The notes: generated by a model from the sequence alone, not told the origin. A DNA stretch of 64,000 nt from Sphingobacteriales bacterium (GCA_028288165.1 JAQBOG010000038.1:1-64000); one strand, 5' to 3'. Counted from the first letter of the stretch, positions 36,046-45,938 are shown. A program made the numbers and translations.

Positions 36046-37008
36046 ATGTTAACAACTATAAATATTCCTAGGTTAAATTTAAACGACTATGTAAATGGTT
36101 CGTCAGATCAGAAGAAGCAGTTTTCGGATAATATCGGGAAAGCTTTCAATGAAACGGGGTTTGTAACTGTGTCTAACCATGGATTGTCTAAACAGTTAAT
36201 GGGCGAATTGTATGAGGAGGTAAAAAAATTCTTTTCTCTTCCAGATGAAGTTAAATTGAAATATCAAATTCTGGAACTAGCCGGTCAACGTGGTTATACC
36301 AGTAAAGGAAAGGAAAAGGCAAAGGACGCCAAAACGCCCGATTTGAAAGAGTTTTGGCAAAGTGGGCAAACTGTTTCAGATGGTGATCCTGTTAAAGCGG
36401 ATTATCCAGATAATATTATAGTGGATGAACTGCCGGAATTTAACGAAGTGACATTACAAGTTTACAAAAGTTTGGAAACTGCCGGAAAGCACTTACTTCA
36501 TGCTATTTCGGTATATCTGGGCCTCCCTGAAAATTACTTCGACGACAAAGTGCATAACGGAAACTCGATATTACGAGGAATTCACTACTTTCCGTTAGAT
36601 GACCCGGATAGCTTACCAGCCGATGCAGTTAGGGCAGGAGCTCATGAAGATATTAACTTGATAACCTTACTGATTGGCGCAAGTGCAGATGGGTTGGAGG
36701 TATTAACTCGTAGTGGAGAGTGGTATCCAGTAAAAGCAGATGCAGAAGATATTGTGGTTAACGTTGGAGATATGCTTCAGCGACTAACAAATAATAAGTT
36801 AAAATCAACTACACACAGAGTAGTTAATCCACCAACGGAACTAATGAGAACTTCCAGATTTTCTGTGCCCTTTTTTCTGCATCCAAAATTAAATATGGAT
36901 CTTACCTGTTTAGAATCTTGTATTGACGAAGCCAACCCTAAGGCTTATTCAGATATTACTGCCGGAGAGTATTTGGATGAAAGACTTCGTGAAATTGGAC
37001 TTAAATAA
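36046..37008 (+). CDS. 2-oxoglutarate/Fe(II) oxygenase of the isopenicillin N synthase family
   Basis: 320 residues. The N-terminal DIOX_N part (LNDYVNGSSDQKKQFSDNIG, FNETGFVTVSNHGL) is followed by the jelly-roll core. The iron ligands are H200 and D202 (GAHEDINLITLL) and a distal His in KSTTHRVVNP; the 2-oxoglutarate Arg is in RTSRFSVPFF. Members oxidise small molecules, including ethylene-forming and amino-acid or flavonoid hydroxylating enzymes; the substrate here is unknown. It is a single-gene unit. It converges on msrA. Confidence 0.88.
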   Translation: MLTTINIPRLNLNDYVNGSSDQKKQFSDNIGKAFNETGFVTVSNHGLSKQLMGELYEEVKKFFSLPDEVKLKYQILELAGQRGYTSKGKEKAKDAKTPDLKEFWQSGQTVSDGDPVKADYPDNIIVDELPEFNEVTLQVYKSLETAGKHLLHAISVYLGLPENYFDDKVHNGNSILRGIHYFPLDDPDSLPADAVRAGAHEDINLITLLIGASADGLEVLTRSGEWYPVKADAEDIVVNVGDMLQRLTNNKLKSTTHRVVNPPTELMRTSRFSVPFFLHPKLNMDLTCLESCIDEANPKAYSDITAGEYLDERLREIGLK

Positions 37009-37056
37009 CTTCAACAAACAAGAGATTATTTTTGTAGGACGTCTAGAATATGTGAT

Positions 37057-37701
37057 TTATTTTTTCAACCTTTCTTTGAACACCTCTTCTAACTTATCTA
37101 CTTTAGGTTGGATAACCATACGACAATAGGGTTTTTTACTATTTGCATTGAAATAGTTTTGATGATAGTTTTCTGCCTTATAAAACGATTTAAAAGGTAC
37201 AATCTGTGTAACGATCGGCATCCCAAAAACCTTTTTCTGAGTTAACAGGGTCTTATATTTAGAAGCTTCTGTTAACTGGTTTTTAGTATGATAAAATATC
37301 ACAGATCGGTATTGAGTTCCCTCATCGGCACCCTGCCTATTTAATGTGGTTGGGTCATGCAACTTCCAAAATATTTCAAGTAGTTCAGCATAGCTGATAA
37401 CCTTCGGATCAAATGAGAAGTTGATTACTTCCGCATGGCCAGTATTGCCATCAGATACTTGTTCATATGTGGGGTTTTTTACATTTCCGCCAGAATAACC
37501 AGATTGCACGTTACTAACGCCATTTAAACGCTGAAAGACGGCTTCTGTGCACCAAAAGCAACCCATTCCGAACGTTGCTTGTTCTAGGTTAGTCGCAGTT
37601 GGGCTTACTTTTGATTTCAACTTTTGTGCAGAAGCAGAAAAAGTAAATCCTAATGTAAGTATGGAAATTAATAATATTAAATTTTTGGTTTTCATGATCA
37701 T
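37057..37701 (-). CDS. msrA: secreted peptide methionine sulfoxide reductase MsrA
   Basis: 214 residues (212 from the second ATG at 37695, an equally good start). A Sec signal peptide (MKTKNLILLISILTLGFTFSASAQ) sends it to the periplasm, where it repairs oxidised methionine S-sulfoxide. The active site is GMGCFWCTEAVF (catalytic Cys 48) followed by GYSGGNVKNPTYEQVSDGNTGHAE, both standard MsrA motifs. No MsrB domain is fused and no msrB lies nearby. Confidence 0.95.
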   Translation of the reverse strand: MIMKTKNLILLISILTLGFTFSASAQKLKSKVSPTATNLEQATFGMGCFWCTEAVFQRLNGVSNVQSGYSGGNVKNPTYEQVSDGNTGHAEVINFSFDPKVISYAELLEIFWKLHDPTTLNRQGADEGTQYRSVIFYHTKNQLTEASKYKTLLTQKKVFGMPIVTQIVPFKSFYKAENYHQNYFNANSKKPYCRMVIQPKVDKLEEVFKERLKK

Positions 37702-37897
37702 GAATCTATTTCAAATATTTTGTGTATCCTTTTATTGTAGATGTAACCCGTTGTTTGTTAAACTGCTTAATCTAGAACAAAACAATATGTCTAGGTTAAA
37801 ACGGCAGGATTAAGCCGATTAATTAACATACGTATAGAATGACGATTCAGGTTTTAAATAGAATGGGATCGATTAAAATTGACAAATAATAAACAAG

Positions 37898-38377
37898 TTA
37901 ATTTATTTGAGAATTAATGGTTTGCAGTAATTCCACCGGATGCTGTGTTCCAATTATATACCGTAAACCGTCTCTGTCTGTTAATTGAATCGCATCTTTA
38001 CCATCGGCATAAAACCGGATGGTCCCTTTTTTATGTAAATTATAAACCGGGTTACTAATCATATATGAGCTGTAAGGAACCCGCTCTACTTTAACAATGC
38101 TGTTTAAGTCAATTTTAATCATTCTGGATGTCCAGATACCATCAATAATAACGCTTCTGTTTTTTACTGTGATTCTGTAATGCAATAAAAAAATCATGAT
38201 TACTGACACAATTAGAATTCCGAATCCAGCAACTAAAAAGAGATCTGATTGAGATTTATCTTCTTCGGTTACCAGGTAAGCTGCAAAACAGAATAATGCC
38301 ATTACTAACCGAATGCTGATGCGAAGATAATCACGACCTAAATATTGCTTCTCAACAAAAACTGGGTTATTTTCCAT
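37898..38377 (-). CDS. small membrane protein with PH-like domain
   Basis: 159 residues: two membrane helices (about residues 20-38 and 45-67), then a beta-rich cytoplasmic domain (YRITVKNRSVIIDGIWTSRM, IKIDLNSIVKVERVPYSS) similar to bacterial PH/YdbT-like domains. Its start overlaps the end of tilS by 11 bp, so it is co-transcribed and translationally coupled with tilS. Function unknown. The 180 bp between it and msrA show nothing. Confidence 0.7.
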   Translation of the reverse strand: MENNPVFVEKQYLGRDYLRISIRLVMALFCFAAYLVTEEDKSQSDLFLVAGFGILIVSVIMIFLLHYRITVKNRSVIIDGIWTSRMIKIDLNSIVKVERVPYSSYMISNPVYNLHKKGTIRFYADGKDAIQLTDRDGLRYIIGTQHPVELLQTINSQIN

Positions 38378-39716
38378 AGGATGTTTGCTGTTCGAATATA
38401 TAAACTTTTTTGGTTTCAGTGGTTACCTTATAACGGTCGTCAATCCGATAGCAATCTACATACAGAATATCGCCATTCCCGTTTACTAAGATTCCGATAT
38501 TTTGTTTGTGATTTAAAGGAATTTTAAGTTCCGTAAAGAAATCGCTAAGTTTCTTTTTCCCTCCCATACCTAAGGGATAAAAATAATCGCCAGCCTTCCA
38601 TGTTCGAATATTTAATGGAAATACGAGCTTCTCTGCATCCAATTGAGCGATTGTTGCAGTCCGTTGTAGTTGAAGAACGGAGGCGGAAATGGTCCAATTA
38701 TAATAGGTTTTGTTATACCACACTACTTCTTTATCCTCTTGGTGAATCGCAGTTTCAGTGGAATCAAATGCTATTTTTTTGCTCAAAATTAGCTTGTCAC
38801 GATCTAATAAAATGTAATGGGTGGCCGATTCAAATAATTTACCTGATTGTCCATTCCATGACCTGACTAGGTCATGTAGTACCGGCTCTATAAAATTATA
38901 TGGACAAAAGAGGTTAAAAAGTAAGGTGTTTAGTGGGTGAAGCTTTTGTAAAGCAGCTAAATCAATATAAATCTCGCCCGACGGTTCTTCGTTAAATAGT
39001 TTAGTTTTTAATTCCTTTACCCTGTCATTTAATAAAATTTCCAAATCAACGAACCGACGTCTGTTTGCTTCAAATGTTTCTTCAAGATTAGGATTAAGCT
39101 CTTTCAATTTAGGAATGATTTCCAGCCTAATTTTATTTCTCGCATATTTTGTTGATTCATTTGATGCATCGTCCCGGTAGGAAATATTTTCGGAGACTAT
39201 CAGTTGGTCAATTTCAGGCCTTGTTAAAAACAACAGCGGACGGATGAGTTTGTCCCTTTTGGGTAAAATGCCATGTAAACCAGCAATGCCTGTTCCTCGA
39301 GTTAAGTTCAGGAGCATGGTTTCGATCGTGTCATTTTGGTGATGAGCAACCGCTAAATATTGGTAGTCAAATTCTTTCCTGATTTGCTCAAGCCATTGAT
39401 ACCTTAAATCTCTAGCCGCCATTTGTATGGAAATGTGATGGTTGCTACCATATTCGGCAGTAAAGAATTTCGTTGAATGAAATTTAACATCAAAACCCGC
39501 CGCTAATTCCTTTGAAAAATCTTCGTCAGCAGTTGATTCTGCGCCTCTCAACATGAAATTACAATGTGCTATTGCAAAATTATATCCACTATGATGGAAC
39601 AAATGTGCCAACAATACTGAATCCCTGCCTGCACTTACTGCCAATAAAACCTTGTCGGCAGGGTCAAAAAGGGTATATTGTTTGATAAATGATTCGAAAC
39701 GTTTCAATGGTAGCAT
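38367..39716 (-). CDS. tilS: tRNA(Ile)-lysidine synthase
   Basis: 449 residues. It converts C34 of tRNA-Ile(CAU) to lysidine so that the tRNA reads AUA. The PP-loop is AVSAGRDSVLLAHLF (about residues 27-41), where the family usually has SGGxDS; the middle Gly-to-Ala change is tolerated in several family members. HCNFMLRGAESTADEDF and VAHHQNDTIETMLLNLTRGTG are family signatures. The C-terminal domain (FPLNIRTWKAGDYFYPLGMG) is complete. Divergent from the OstA-like gene, 51 bp away. Confidence 0.95.
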   Translation of the reverse strand: MLPLKRFESFIKQYTLFDPADKVLLAVSAGRDSVLLAHLFHHSGYNFAIAHCNFMLRGAESTADEDFSKELAAGFDVKFHSTKFFTAEYGSNHHISIQMAARDLRYQWLEQIRKEFDYQYLAVAHHQNDTIETMLLNLTRGTGIAGLHGILPKRDKLIRPLLFLTRPEIDQLIVSENISYRDDASNESTKYARNKIRLEIIPKLKELNPNLEETFEANRRRFVDLEILLNDRVKELKTKLFNEEPSGEIYIDLAALQKLHPLNTLLFNLFCPYNFIEPVLHDLVRSWNGQSGKLFESATHYILLDRDKLILSKKIAFDSTETAIHQEDKEVVWYNKTYYNWTISASVLQLQRTATIAQLDAEKLVFPLNIRTWKAGDYFYPLGMGGKKKLSDFFTELKIPLNHKQNIGILVNGNGDILYVDCYRIDDRYKVTTETKKVYIFEQQTSYGK

Positions 39717-39767
39717 GAGGTAAAATTATTTAATTAAAATCCTTAGCCAAAAAACTAATTTTACAGT

Positions 39768-42089
39768 GTGAAAAAATTCATTTTTTTGGTATTTGCTTAC
39801 TTGCTTTCAAACCTGTGTGCTGCACAAACTCCCAAACAAGTTCAGCTGGTGTCATCCCAATTACTTCGTGGTGTGCAAGGCACTAATTTAATACGCGTTA
39901 TAAAACCCGTTTTCTCTCATGAGGGCTCCACACTGTCAGCAGATAGTGCGAATTTTCAACAAGAAAAAAATACATTTGATGCATTTGGTAATGTTGTAAT
40001 AACACAACCAAATGGTACCACAATTTTCGGTGATGTATTAAACTATAACGGAAATACCAAGGTTGCTGTTTTAACAAACAATGTCAGATTTATTGACGGC
40101 GATGCTACGTTAACCACCAACTTTCTGACCTATAATATGGGTACCAAAATTGGAAACTATACAGGTGGCGGTAAAATTGTTAATGGAGCGAATGTACTAA
40201 CCAGTAAGAATGGGTATTATTTTTCAAATTCAAGAGATGCCTACTTTAGGTATGACGTGGTTGTGAATTCGCCAGATGCGATCATTAAATCAGATACGCT
40301 ACGATATAATACAACCAGTAAAATTTCCTATTTCTACGGACCTACTAAAATTTTTAACAAAAGTGATAAGAGTACACTTTATACCGAAAATGGGACTTAT
40401 AATACCACCAACGAACAAGCTCGATTTGGTAAAAAGAACTTATACACCGCCGGAAGCAAGTCATTAAAAGGAGACAGTTTATTTTACGATGGAAAATTAG
40501 GTATTGGTAGAGCAATCAAAAATATCACTTTCACTGACACCGCTTCCAAAATGATTTTCAGGGGTGATATTGGTCTTTATCGTGCTGCGGATTCAAGTAT
40601 CCTAGCAACAAAAAACGCTTATGTAATATTAACAACTAAGGATTCGTCAAAAGTCGATTCTATATACATGGTTGCTGACACTTTATTCAGTAAGATTGTT
40701 TTTACACGTGATATTTCTATTTATCAAAAGGATGAGTTAGTAAGTGATACTGCCTTGTCAGATCCATCAAAGGTGACGGCAAGTGATGGAAACAATCCTG
40801 AGAATTTAGTTGCAGATTCTGATGAAGGTAAAGAATCTCTCACAACGGGAAAATCAAAAAGAGAAAAGAGCAACGATGATAAGTCGGTTTTGGGAAATAG
40901 CTCTACGAAAGAAGAAACTAATAAGAAAAGTAAAAAAGCAAAATCAGGACTAATAAAGTCAAAGAAAACGGGAATTACCTATTCGTCAGACTCTTTATCG
41001 ATGATTAAATCGATAGATTCCGTCAAAACTAAGGAAGATTCTTTAAAGTATGTACGGAGGCAAACGGATTCTGTGGCCGAACCAATGAAAGATTCGTTAA
41101 AAATTGCAATTGTAGGTCAAGGGAAGCCTGCTGGTACGAATAATAAGGCTAAGGGAATAACAAGCGCCGCCGATTCAGTAAAAAAAGTTAAACAGGTTCA
41201 GTCGGCAAAGCCAGATGTAAAAGGTGTGGTTAAAGAAACTGTAGATAAAAAGCCTGCAGGAATTAAAGCAGCTAAAGATTCCATTTCGTTAGACACATCG
41301 CAAATTGCTATTAAACGTAGGCAGGATTCGATCACCCGAATGAGCGATACCACCAAAACCCGAATTGTGATGGCTTATCATCATGCTAAAATATTTAAAA
41401 TAGATCTCCAGGCAAAAGCCGATTCTATGTTTTTCAGCTATAAAGATTCAACGATAAGGTGTTATATAAATCCAATTATTTGGGCTCAGGGATCGCAACT
41501 AACGTCTGATACGACTTATTTGCAATTGAGGAATGGAAAACTAGATAACATGCTGTTGCAGCATAATGCAATGATTGTAAATACTGAGGGGGATTCAACC
41601 AAGTTTAATCAGGTGAAAGGGAAGGTAATCACAGGATATTTTGTTGAAAATAAGCTTGATAGAATGTTTGTTGATGGCAATGCCGAAAGCCTTTATTACA
41701 CGAAAGAAGATTCAACTTATTCTGGAATGAATCATATGATAAGCAGCCGGATCAAAGTTCTGTTTAGAAATAGTGAATTGGAGGATATTATTTCAATACG
41801 AAAACCTGAAGGAACCTATTATCCGATAGATAAAATTCCTAAAGATGAAGCTATATTGGAAGGCTTTCTTTGGAAGCCCAAAGAGCGCCCTAGATCTAAA
41901 GAAGAAATAATTCCGACCTTTGCGAAGGCAGACAAAAAGTTAACCACAGCACCCAAAAAAGCTAGTAAAGCCGCTGTTGTAAAACCCGTAAATAAACCCA
42001 ATGCTACAAAAACGCAAAAGCCGGCTACTTCACCTCCTGTTAATAAGCCAATTGTAAAAGCGAAGGATGAAAATGTTAAGGAAGAATGA
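39768..42089 (+). CDS. OstA-like (LptA-type) outer-membrane biogenesis protein
   Basis: 773 residues with a GTG start and a signal peptide (MKKFIFLVFAYLLSNLCAAQ, reading GTG as Met). Residues 40-330 and about 545-720 are beta-taco repeats of the OstA/LptA type (TLSADSANFQQEKNTFDAFG, ADTLFSKIVFTRDI; then KADSMFFSYKDSTIRCYINP), which bind lipid A on its way to the outer membrane. They are separated by about 210 low-complexity residues rich in Lys, Ser and Asp. The C-terminus is Lys/Pro-rich. Periplasmic. Confidence 0.85.
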   Translation: MKKFIFLVFAYLLSNLCAAQTPKQVQLVSSQLLRGVQGTNLIRVIKPVFSHEGSTLSADSANFQQEKNTFDAFGNVVITQPNGTTIFGDVLNYNGNTKVAVLTNNVRFIDGDATLTTNFLTYNMGTKIGNYTGGGKIVNGANVLTSKNGYYFSNSRDAYFRYDVVVNSPDAIIKSDTLRYNTTSKISYFYGPTKIFNKSDKSTLYTENGTYNTTNEQARFGKKNLYTAGSKSLKGDSLFYDGKLGIGRAIKNITFTDTASKMIFRGDIGLYRAADSSILATKNAYVILTTKDSSKVDSIYMVADTLFSKIVFTRDISIYQKDELVSDTALSDPSKVTASDGNNPENLVADSDEGKESLTTGKSKREKSNDDKSVLGNSSTKEETNKKSKKAKSGLIKSKKTGITYSSDSLSMIKSIDSVKTKEDSLKYVRRQTDSVAEPMKDSLKIAIVGQGKPAGTNNKAKGITSAADSVKKVKQVQSAKPDVKGVVKETVDKKPAGIKAAKDSISLDTSQIAIKRRQDSITRMSDTTKTRIVMAYHHAKIFKIDLQAKADSMFFSYKDSTIRCYINPIIWAQGSQLTSDTTYLQLRNGKLDNMLLQHNAMIVNTEGDSTKFNQVKGKVITGYFVENKLDRMFVDGNAESLYYTKEDSTYSGMNHMISSRIKVLFRNSELEDIISIRKPEGTYYPIDKIPKDEAILEGFLWKPKERPRSKEEIIPTFAKADKKLTTAPKKASKAAVVKPVNKPNATKTQKPATSPPVNKPIVKAKDENVKEE

Positions 42090-42093
42090 TGGC

Positions 42094-42678
42094 TTATTTT
42101 AGTTGCTGATCATGTAGAAATTTTAGCAAGTTTTGCATGGCTCTTCCGCGATGGCTTATCTTGTTCTTTTCATCGGCACTCATATCAGCGAAGGTTATGT
42201 TATAGCCATCAGGCTGAAATATTGGATCGTATCCAAATCCTTTATTTCCCGATTGCTGTGTAGTAATAGTCCCATGTACAAAACCTTCAAATAAATGCTC
42301 TTTGCCATTTAAAATTAAGGAGATTACGGTTCTAAAACGAGCTTTTCGATTAGTCTGATTTTTAAGCTTTTCTAAAACAAGATGCATATTTCCTTCCGTA
42401 TCTCTACTGCCTGAATATCTTGCAGAATAAACTCCTGGTTCGTTATTTAAACATTCTATTTCTAGCCCAGAATCATCCGCAAAGCAATCTAATGTATATC
42501 GCTCATAGATAAAATGGCTTTTTTGACTTGCATTTTCTTCAAAAGTATCTCCTGTCTCAGGTATATCATCTGAACAACCAATATCGTTCAAGCTTTTCAA
42601 AAGAAAATCAGAGCCTATTATCGCCTGAACTTCTTCAAGCTTATGTTGATTGTTTGTAGCAAAAATTAATGTCCTCAT
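42094..42678 (-). CDS. rdgB: XTP/dITP diphosphatase (RdgB/HAM1)
   Basis: 194 residues from the ATG at 42678; the in-frame TTG at 42702 is less likely because the ATG overlaps the upstream stop codon as TAATG. It hydrolyses dITP, XTP and related deaminated nucleotides. Family motifs: IFATNNQHKLEEVQAIIG, FADDSGLEIECLNNEPGVYS, GKGFGYDPIFQPDG and KNKISHRGRAM. It converges on the OstA-like gene with 4 bp between stop codons. Confidence 0.95.
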   Translation of the reverse strand: MRTLIFATNNQHKLEEVQAIIGSDFLLKSLNDIGCSDDIPETGDTFEENASQKSHFIYERYTLDCFADDSGLEIECLNNEPGVYSARYSGSRDTEGNMHLVLEKLKNQTNRKARFRTVISLILNGKEHLFEGFVHGTITTQQSGNKGFGYDPIFQPDGYNITFADMSADEKNKISHRGRAMQNLLKFLHDQQLK

Positions 42679-43226
42679 TAAAATGGTTTCATTACGTTCC
42701 AAAATTCTACTTTTTTCTGTTTGTTATCATCCATTTCTGATAAACTGTAAGTCGCCAAAATTTTAACATCCTTAAATTTCTCAGACTTGTTTAAGGTAAC
42801 AGCTGGTATTCCGATTATTTGTGGTGATATTCCAAATAATACAATTTTGCTACAGACAAAATAAGATTTTAGGCTTTCGAAATTAGCTCCTGCATGCGTG
42901 TGCATGTTTAAAATAGCAAGATCACGTAACTCTAAACCTTTTGCCTTTGTAATTTTTAGCAATGTTTCTAAGTGGGCTGAGTTTAAGGTTTTATGAGTAG
43001 AGTCATTTACCAGTAGCAGGATGTACTTATTGTTTTCACCTAAATAATTATAGCTTTCGGGTTCTTCAATTACTTGCTCTTTCTGGATAATTGGTTTTAT
43101 TACTTCCTCATTTTTTATAGGAGGTTCCTCTTCTTTTCTAACAACAGGTGCTTCTCTAAAATTATAAAGATCGTCTGTCATTAAGTATTGCAAGGCAACC
43201 GGATGATTTGTGATTAATTCTGACAT
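42678..43226 (-). CDS. protein of unknown function coupled to rdgB
   Basis: 182 residues in three parts: a short N-terminal segment (MSELITNHPVALQYLMTDDL), a Pro/Glu/Lys-rich linker (about residues 30-60), and an alpha/beta domain (KYILLLVNDSTHKTLNSAHL, then LAILNMHTHAG and KIVLFGISPQIIGIPAVTL). The layout recalls small replisome subunits that tether by a peptide, such as HolD, but I cannot claim homology. Its stop overlaps the rdgB start (TAATG). It has no signal peptide. Confidence 0.65.
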   Translation of the reverse strand: MSELITNHPVALQYLMTDDLYNFREAPVVRKEEEPPIKNEEVIKPIIQKEQVIEEPESYNYLGENNKYILLLVNDSTHKTLNSAHLETLLKITKAKGLELRDLAILNMHTHAGANFESLKSYFVCSKIVLFGISPQIIGIPAVTLNKSEKFKDVKILATYSLSEMDDNKQKKVEFWNVMKPF

Positions 43227-43429
43227 TTTAAAATTATAAATTAAACTCCAACTGCAAAGGTTAACAATTTGCTTTTAAAGGAATTTGATAGCTAATAAAA
43301 TCTGTTAAAATTAGTTAAATCCTGCTTGCATCGTGTGCAAAATATTAACTTAGACCGTTTAGACAGGTTGATGCCAAAAGCTAAAAAATTTAATCTTTAC
43401 CATTGGAGGTAATTTAACAGCTTTAATGG

Positions 43430-43437
43430 TATTTTTG
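43430..43437 (+). promoter_or_regulatory. candidate -7 box for the SurA-like gene
   Basis: TATTTTTG followed by C, matching TAnnTTTG, in the 318-bp gap between two divergent genes. A start here would give a leader of about 110-120 nt. The rest of the gap is AT-rich with a small inverted pair TTACC/GGTAA at 43397-43412. Confidence 0.35.
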
Positions 43438-43559
43438 CGGTTTGTTATTAAAAATTAGCCTAGGCTAAAATCAATATAATCATCATTTATAAATAACAAA
43501 ATTAATATTTAAGAACTCATGAAGCTTTAAGGCCTCATAATGAAATGTATATGACTCAA

Positions 43560-44921
43560 ATGAAAAAGAATTTAGTGATATTTTTTGGATTGCTTTTAAT
43601 TGCTTCTACAAATGTTTGGGCACAAAAAAAATCACTGGATAATATTGCAGCAGTTGTGGGCGGAGCAATTATATTGAAATCTGATTTAGAAATGCAATAT
43701 GCTCAATATCTTGCCCAAGGAAATGCAGATAACCCAGAAGTAAAATGTTATTTTTTACAACAATTGTTAACTCAAAAATTACTTTCACAACAAGCTGTAA
43801 TCGATTCAATTACGGTAACAGAAGATCAAGTTGATGATGAAATTGATCGTAGGTTACGTTCGATGACGTCAAGGGCTGGTAGCCAGGAGAAGCTCGAGCA
43901 ATTCTTAAATCGATCTGTTATTCAGTATAAAGATGAAATCCGCCCGGATATTAGAGAACAATTGGTTGCTAACAAAATGCAAGGTAAAATCACTGAAGGA
44001 GTAAGCGTTACACCTTCGGAAGTAAGAAATTATTTTGAAGCAATTCCTAAAGACAGTTTGCCATATTATAATACGGAAGTTGAAATTGGAGAAATTATTT
44101 TGAATCCAAAGCTTACAAAATTAGAGAAGGAAAAATTCCGTGATAAAACAGAAGCACTAAGACTGCGAATTAAAGGAGGAGAAGATTTCGGAACTCTAGC
44201 AAGACTGTATTCGCAAGATCCAGGGTCTGCTCGTGAGGGAGGGGAACTTGGCTTTATGGATAGAAGCGGTTTAGTAAAGGAGTTTGCCGCAATGGCCTTT
44301 AAATTGAAGCCGGGAGAACTATCCCCAGTATTTGAAACCGAATATGGTTTTCACTTCCTCCAGGTGATTGAAAGACGTGGTGAACAAGTGAATGTTAGGC
44401 ATATTCTTATCAAAACAGAACCGACTCCTGAAAGTTTGACACGAATAAAAACTCAAATTGATAGTATCTATAAAAAGGTAGTGGATAAGAAAATTGATTT
44501 TGCAACGGCAGCCTCACTTTATTCGGATAATAACGAAACTAAATACAATGGTGGGATGCTGTTGAATGCTGAGAATGTTCAAACACGAACTACTTATATC
44601 CCTACTGATAAATTAGACCCTCTAGTTTTTTTAACGGTGGATACGATGAAAGTTGGCGGTTATTCCCAGCCATTTTTATTTTCTGCTGCAGATGGCAAAC
44701 AAGGCTATCGTCTTCTGTATCTAAAATCTAAAACAGGGCCTCATAAATCTAGCCTGGATCAAGACTATCCGAAAATTAAGGAAGTTGCCAATGAGGATAA
44801 AATCAATCGTACGCTAAGTCAGTGGTTTGAAAAGAGAAAGAAATCTACATTCATTAAAGTAAATCCGGAATACGATGTGTGCCCAACAGTTGCCACTTGG
44901 AACAATGCTCAGCCTAATTAG
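43560..44921 (+). CDS. periplasmic peptidyl-prolyl isomerase (SurA-like)
   Basis: 453 residues from the ATG at 43560 (two earlier in-frame ATGs, at 43545 and 43551, would put residues in front of the signal peptide MKKNLVIFFGLLLIASTNVWAQ). An N-terminal chaperone part (about 30-170) is followed by two parvulin domains. The first is clear: DFGTLARLYSQDPGSAREGG, ELGFMDRSGLVKEFAAMAF. The second contains NVRHILIKTEP. It folds outer-membrane proteins in the periplasm. Five bases separate it from the moxR-type gene, so the two are co-transcribed. Confidence 0.93.
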   Translation: MKKNLVIFFGLLLIASTNVWAQKKSLDNIAAVVGGAIILKSDLEMQYAQYLAQGNADNPEVKCYFLQQLLTQKLLSQQAVIDSITVTEDQVDDEIDRRLRSMTSRAGSQEKLEQFLNRSVIQYKDEIRPDIREQLVANKMQGKITEGVSVTPSEVRNYFEAIPKDSLPYYNTEVEIGEIILNPKLTKLEKEKFRDKTEALRLRIKGGEDFGTLARLYSQDPGSAREGGELGFMDRSGLVKEFAAMAFKLKPGELSPVFETEYGFHFLQVIERRGEQVNVRHILIKTEPTPESLTRIKTQIDSIYKKVVDKKIDFATAASLYSDNNETKYNGGMLLNAENVQTRTTYIPTDKLDPLVFLTVDTMKVGGYSQPFLFSAADGKQGYRLLYLKSKTGPHKSSLDQDYPKIKEVANEDKINRTLSQWFEKRKKSTFIKVNPEYDVCPTVATWNNAQPN

Positions 44922-44926
44922 TACAA

Positions 44927-45892
44927 ATGAAGGAATTTAATTCAGAAGTTGAGGCTGTTGATGCCCTAAGTAGCTATTATCATAAAATCAGAACAGAAAT
45001 TGGTAAAGTAATTATAGGGCAAGATGAAGTTATAAAATCTGTATTAATTTCAGTGTTCAGTAATGGGCATTGCTTATTGGTTGGCGTACCCGGACTTGCT
45101 AAAACATTACTTGTACAAACGGTGGCTCAGGTACTTGATCTTAGTTATAATCGGATACAATTTACACCTGATTTAATGCCTTCTGATATTATAGGTTCTG
45201 AAATTTTAGGTGAAGATCGAACGTTCAAATTTATCCCAGGACCGGTTTTTTCAAATATCATTCTCGCGGATGAAATTAATAGAACTCCGCCTAAAACTCA
45301 AGCAGCTTTGCTTGAGGCAATGCAAGAAAAAGTAGTTACCGTTGGAGGTAAAACGCATATTCTGCCTCAGCCATTTTTTGTTTTGGCAACCCAAAATCCA
45401 ATCGAACAAGAAGGTACTTATCCTTTACCGGAAGCACAATTGGATAGATTTATGTTTAATGTTTTACTTTCTTATCCAAGCTTCCAAGAAGAGTTACAGG
45501 TAGTGAAAAATACCACGTCCAACAAAAAATCTGTTCTCGAAAAAATATTAAATGCAAGCGAGATTACATATTTCCAAAAACTCATAAGAAATATTCCGAT
45601 TACCGATCATGTTTTAGAGTATGCAGTTTCTCTTGCTGCAAAAACTCGACCGGGCACTGCTACCGCCACCGCTGAAGTAAATAAGTTTTTGAGTTGGGGT
45701 GCAGGTCCTAGAGCATCGCAGTTTTTAGTGCTAGGGGCAAAATGCCATGCAGCTATTAACGGTAAATATTCGCCAGATATTGAAGATGTTCAAGCGGTTG
45801 CGGAATCAATATTAAGGCATCGAATTGTACGAAATTACAAAGCTGAGGCAGAAGGAATAAGCACAGAAAAGCTGATTTTGAATTTATTTTAA
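44927..45892 (+). CDS. MoxR-family AAA+ ATPase
   Basis: 321 residues. Walker A is GVPGLAKTLLVQ (about 59-70), Walker B is IILADEINRTPPKTQAALLE and sensor 1 is FFVLATQNPIEQEGTYPLPEAQLDRF, all characteristic of MoxR. Such ATPases act as chaperones for metal insertion or for von Willebrand factor domain partners, usually encoded next to DUF58 and VWA proteins; none is present here, as the next gene is convergent. It lies 5 bp after the SurA-like gene, an arrangement that may link it to envelope assembly (inference). Confidence 0.9.
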   Translation: MKEFNSEVEAVDALSSYYHKIRTEIGKVIIGQDEVIKSVLISVFSNGHCLLVGVPGLAKTLLVQTVAQVLDLSYNRIQFTPDLMPSDIIGSEILGEDRTFKFIPGPVFSNIILADEINRTPPKTQAALLEAMQEKVVTVGGKTHILPQPFFVLATQNPIEQEGTYPLPEAQLDRFMFNVLLSYPSFQEELQVVKNTTSNKKSVLEKILNASEITYFQKLIRNIPITDHVLEYAVSLAAKTRPGTATATAEVNKFLSWGAGPRASQFLVLGAKCHAAINGKYSPDIEDVQAVAESILRHRIVRNYKAEAEGISTEKLILNLF

Positions 45893-45938
45893 CGGATAGG
45901 GATTATTGAAGATAGTCCGGTCATAAAAAAATGCTTTT

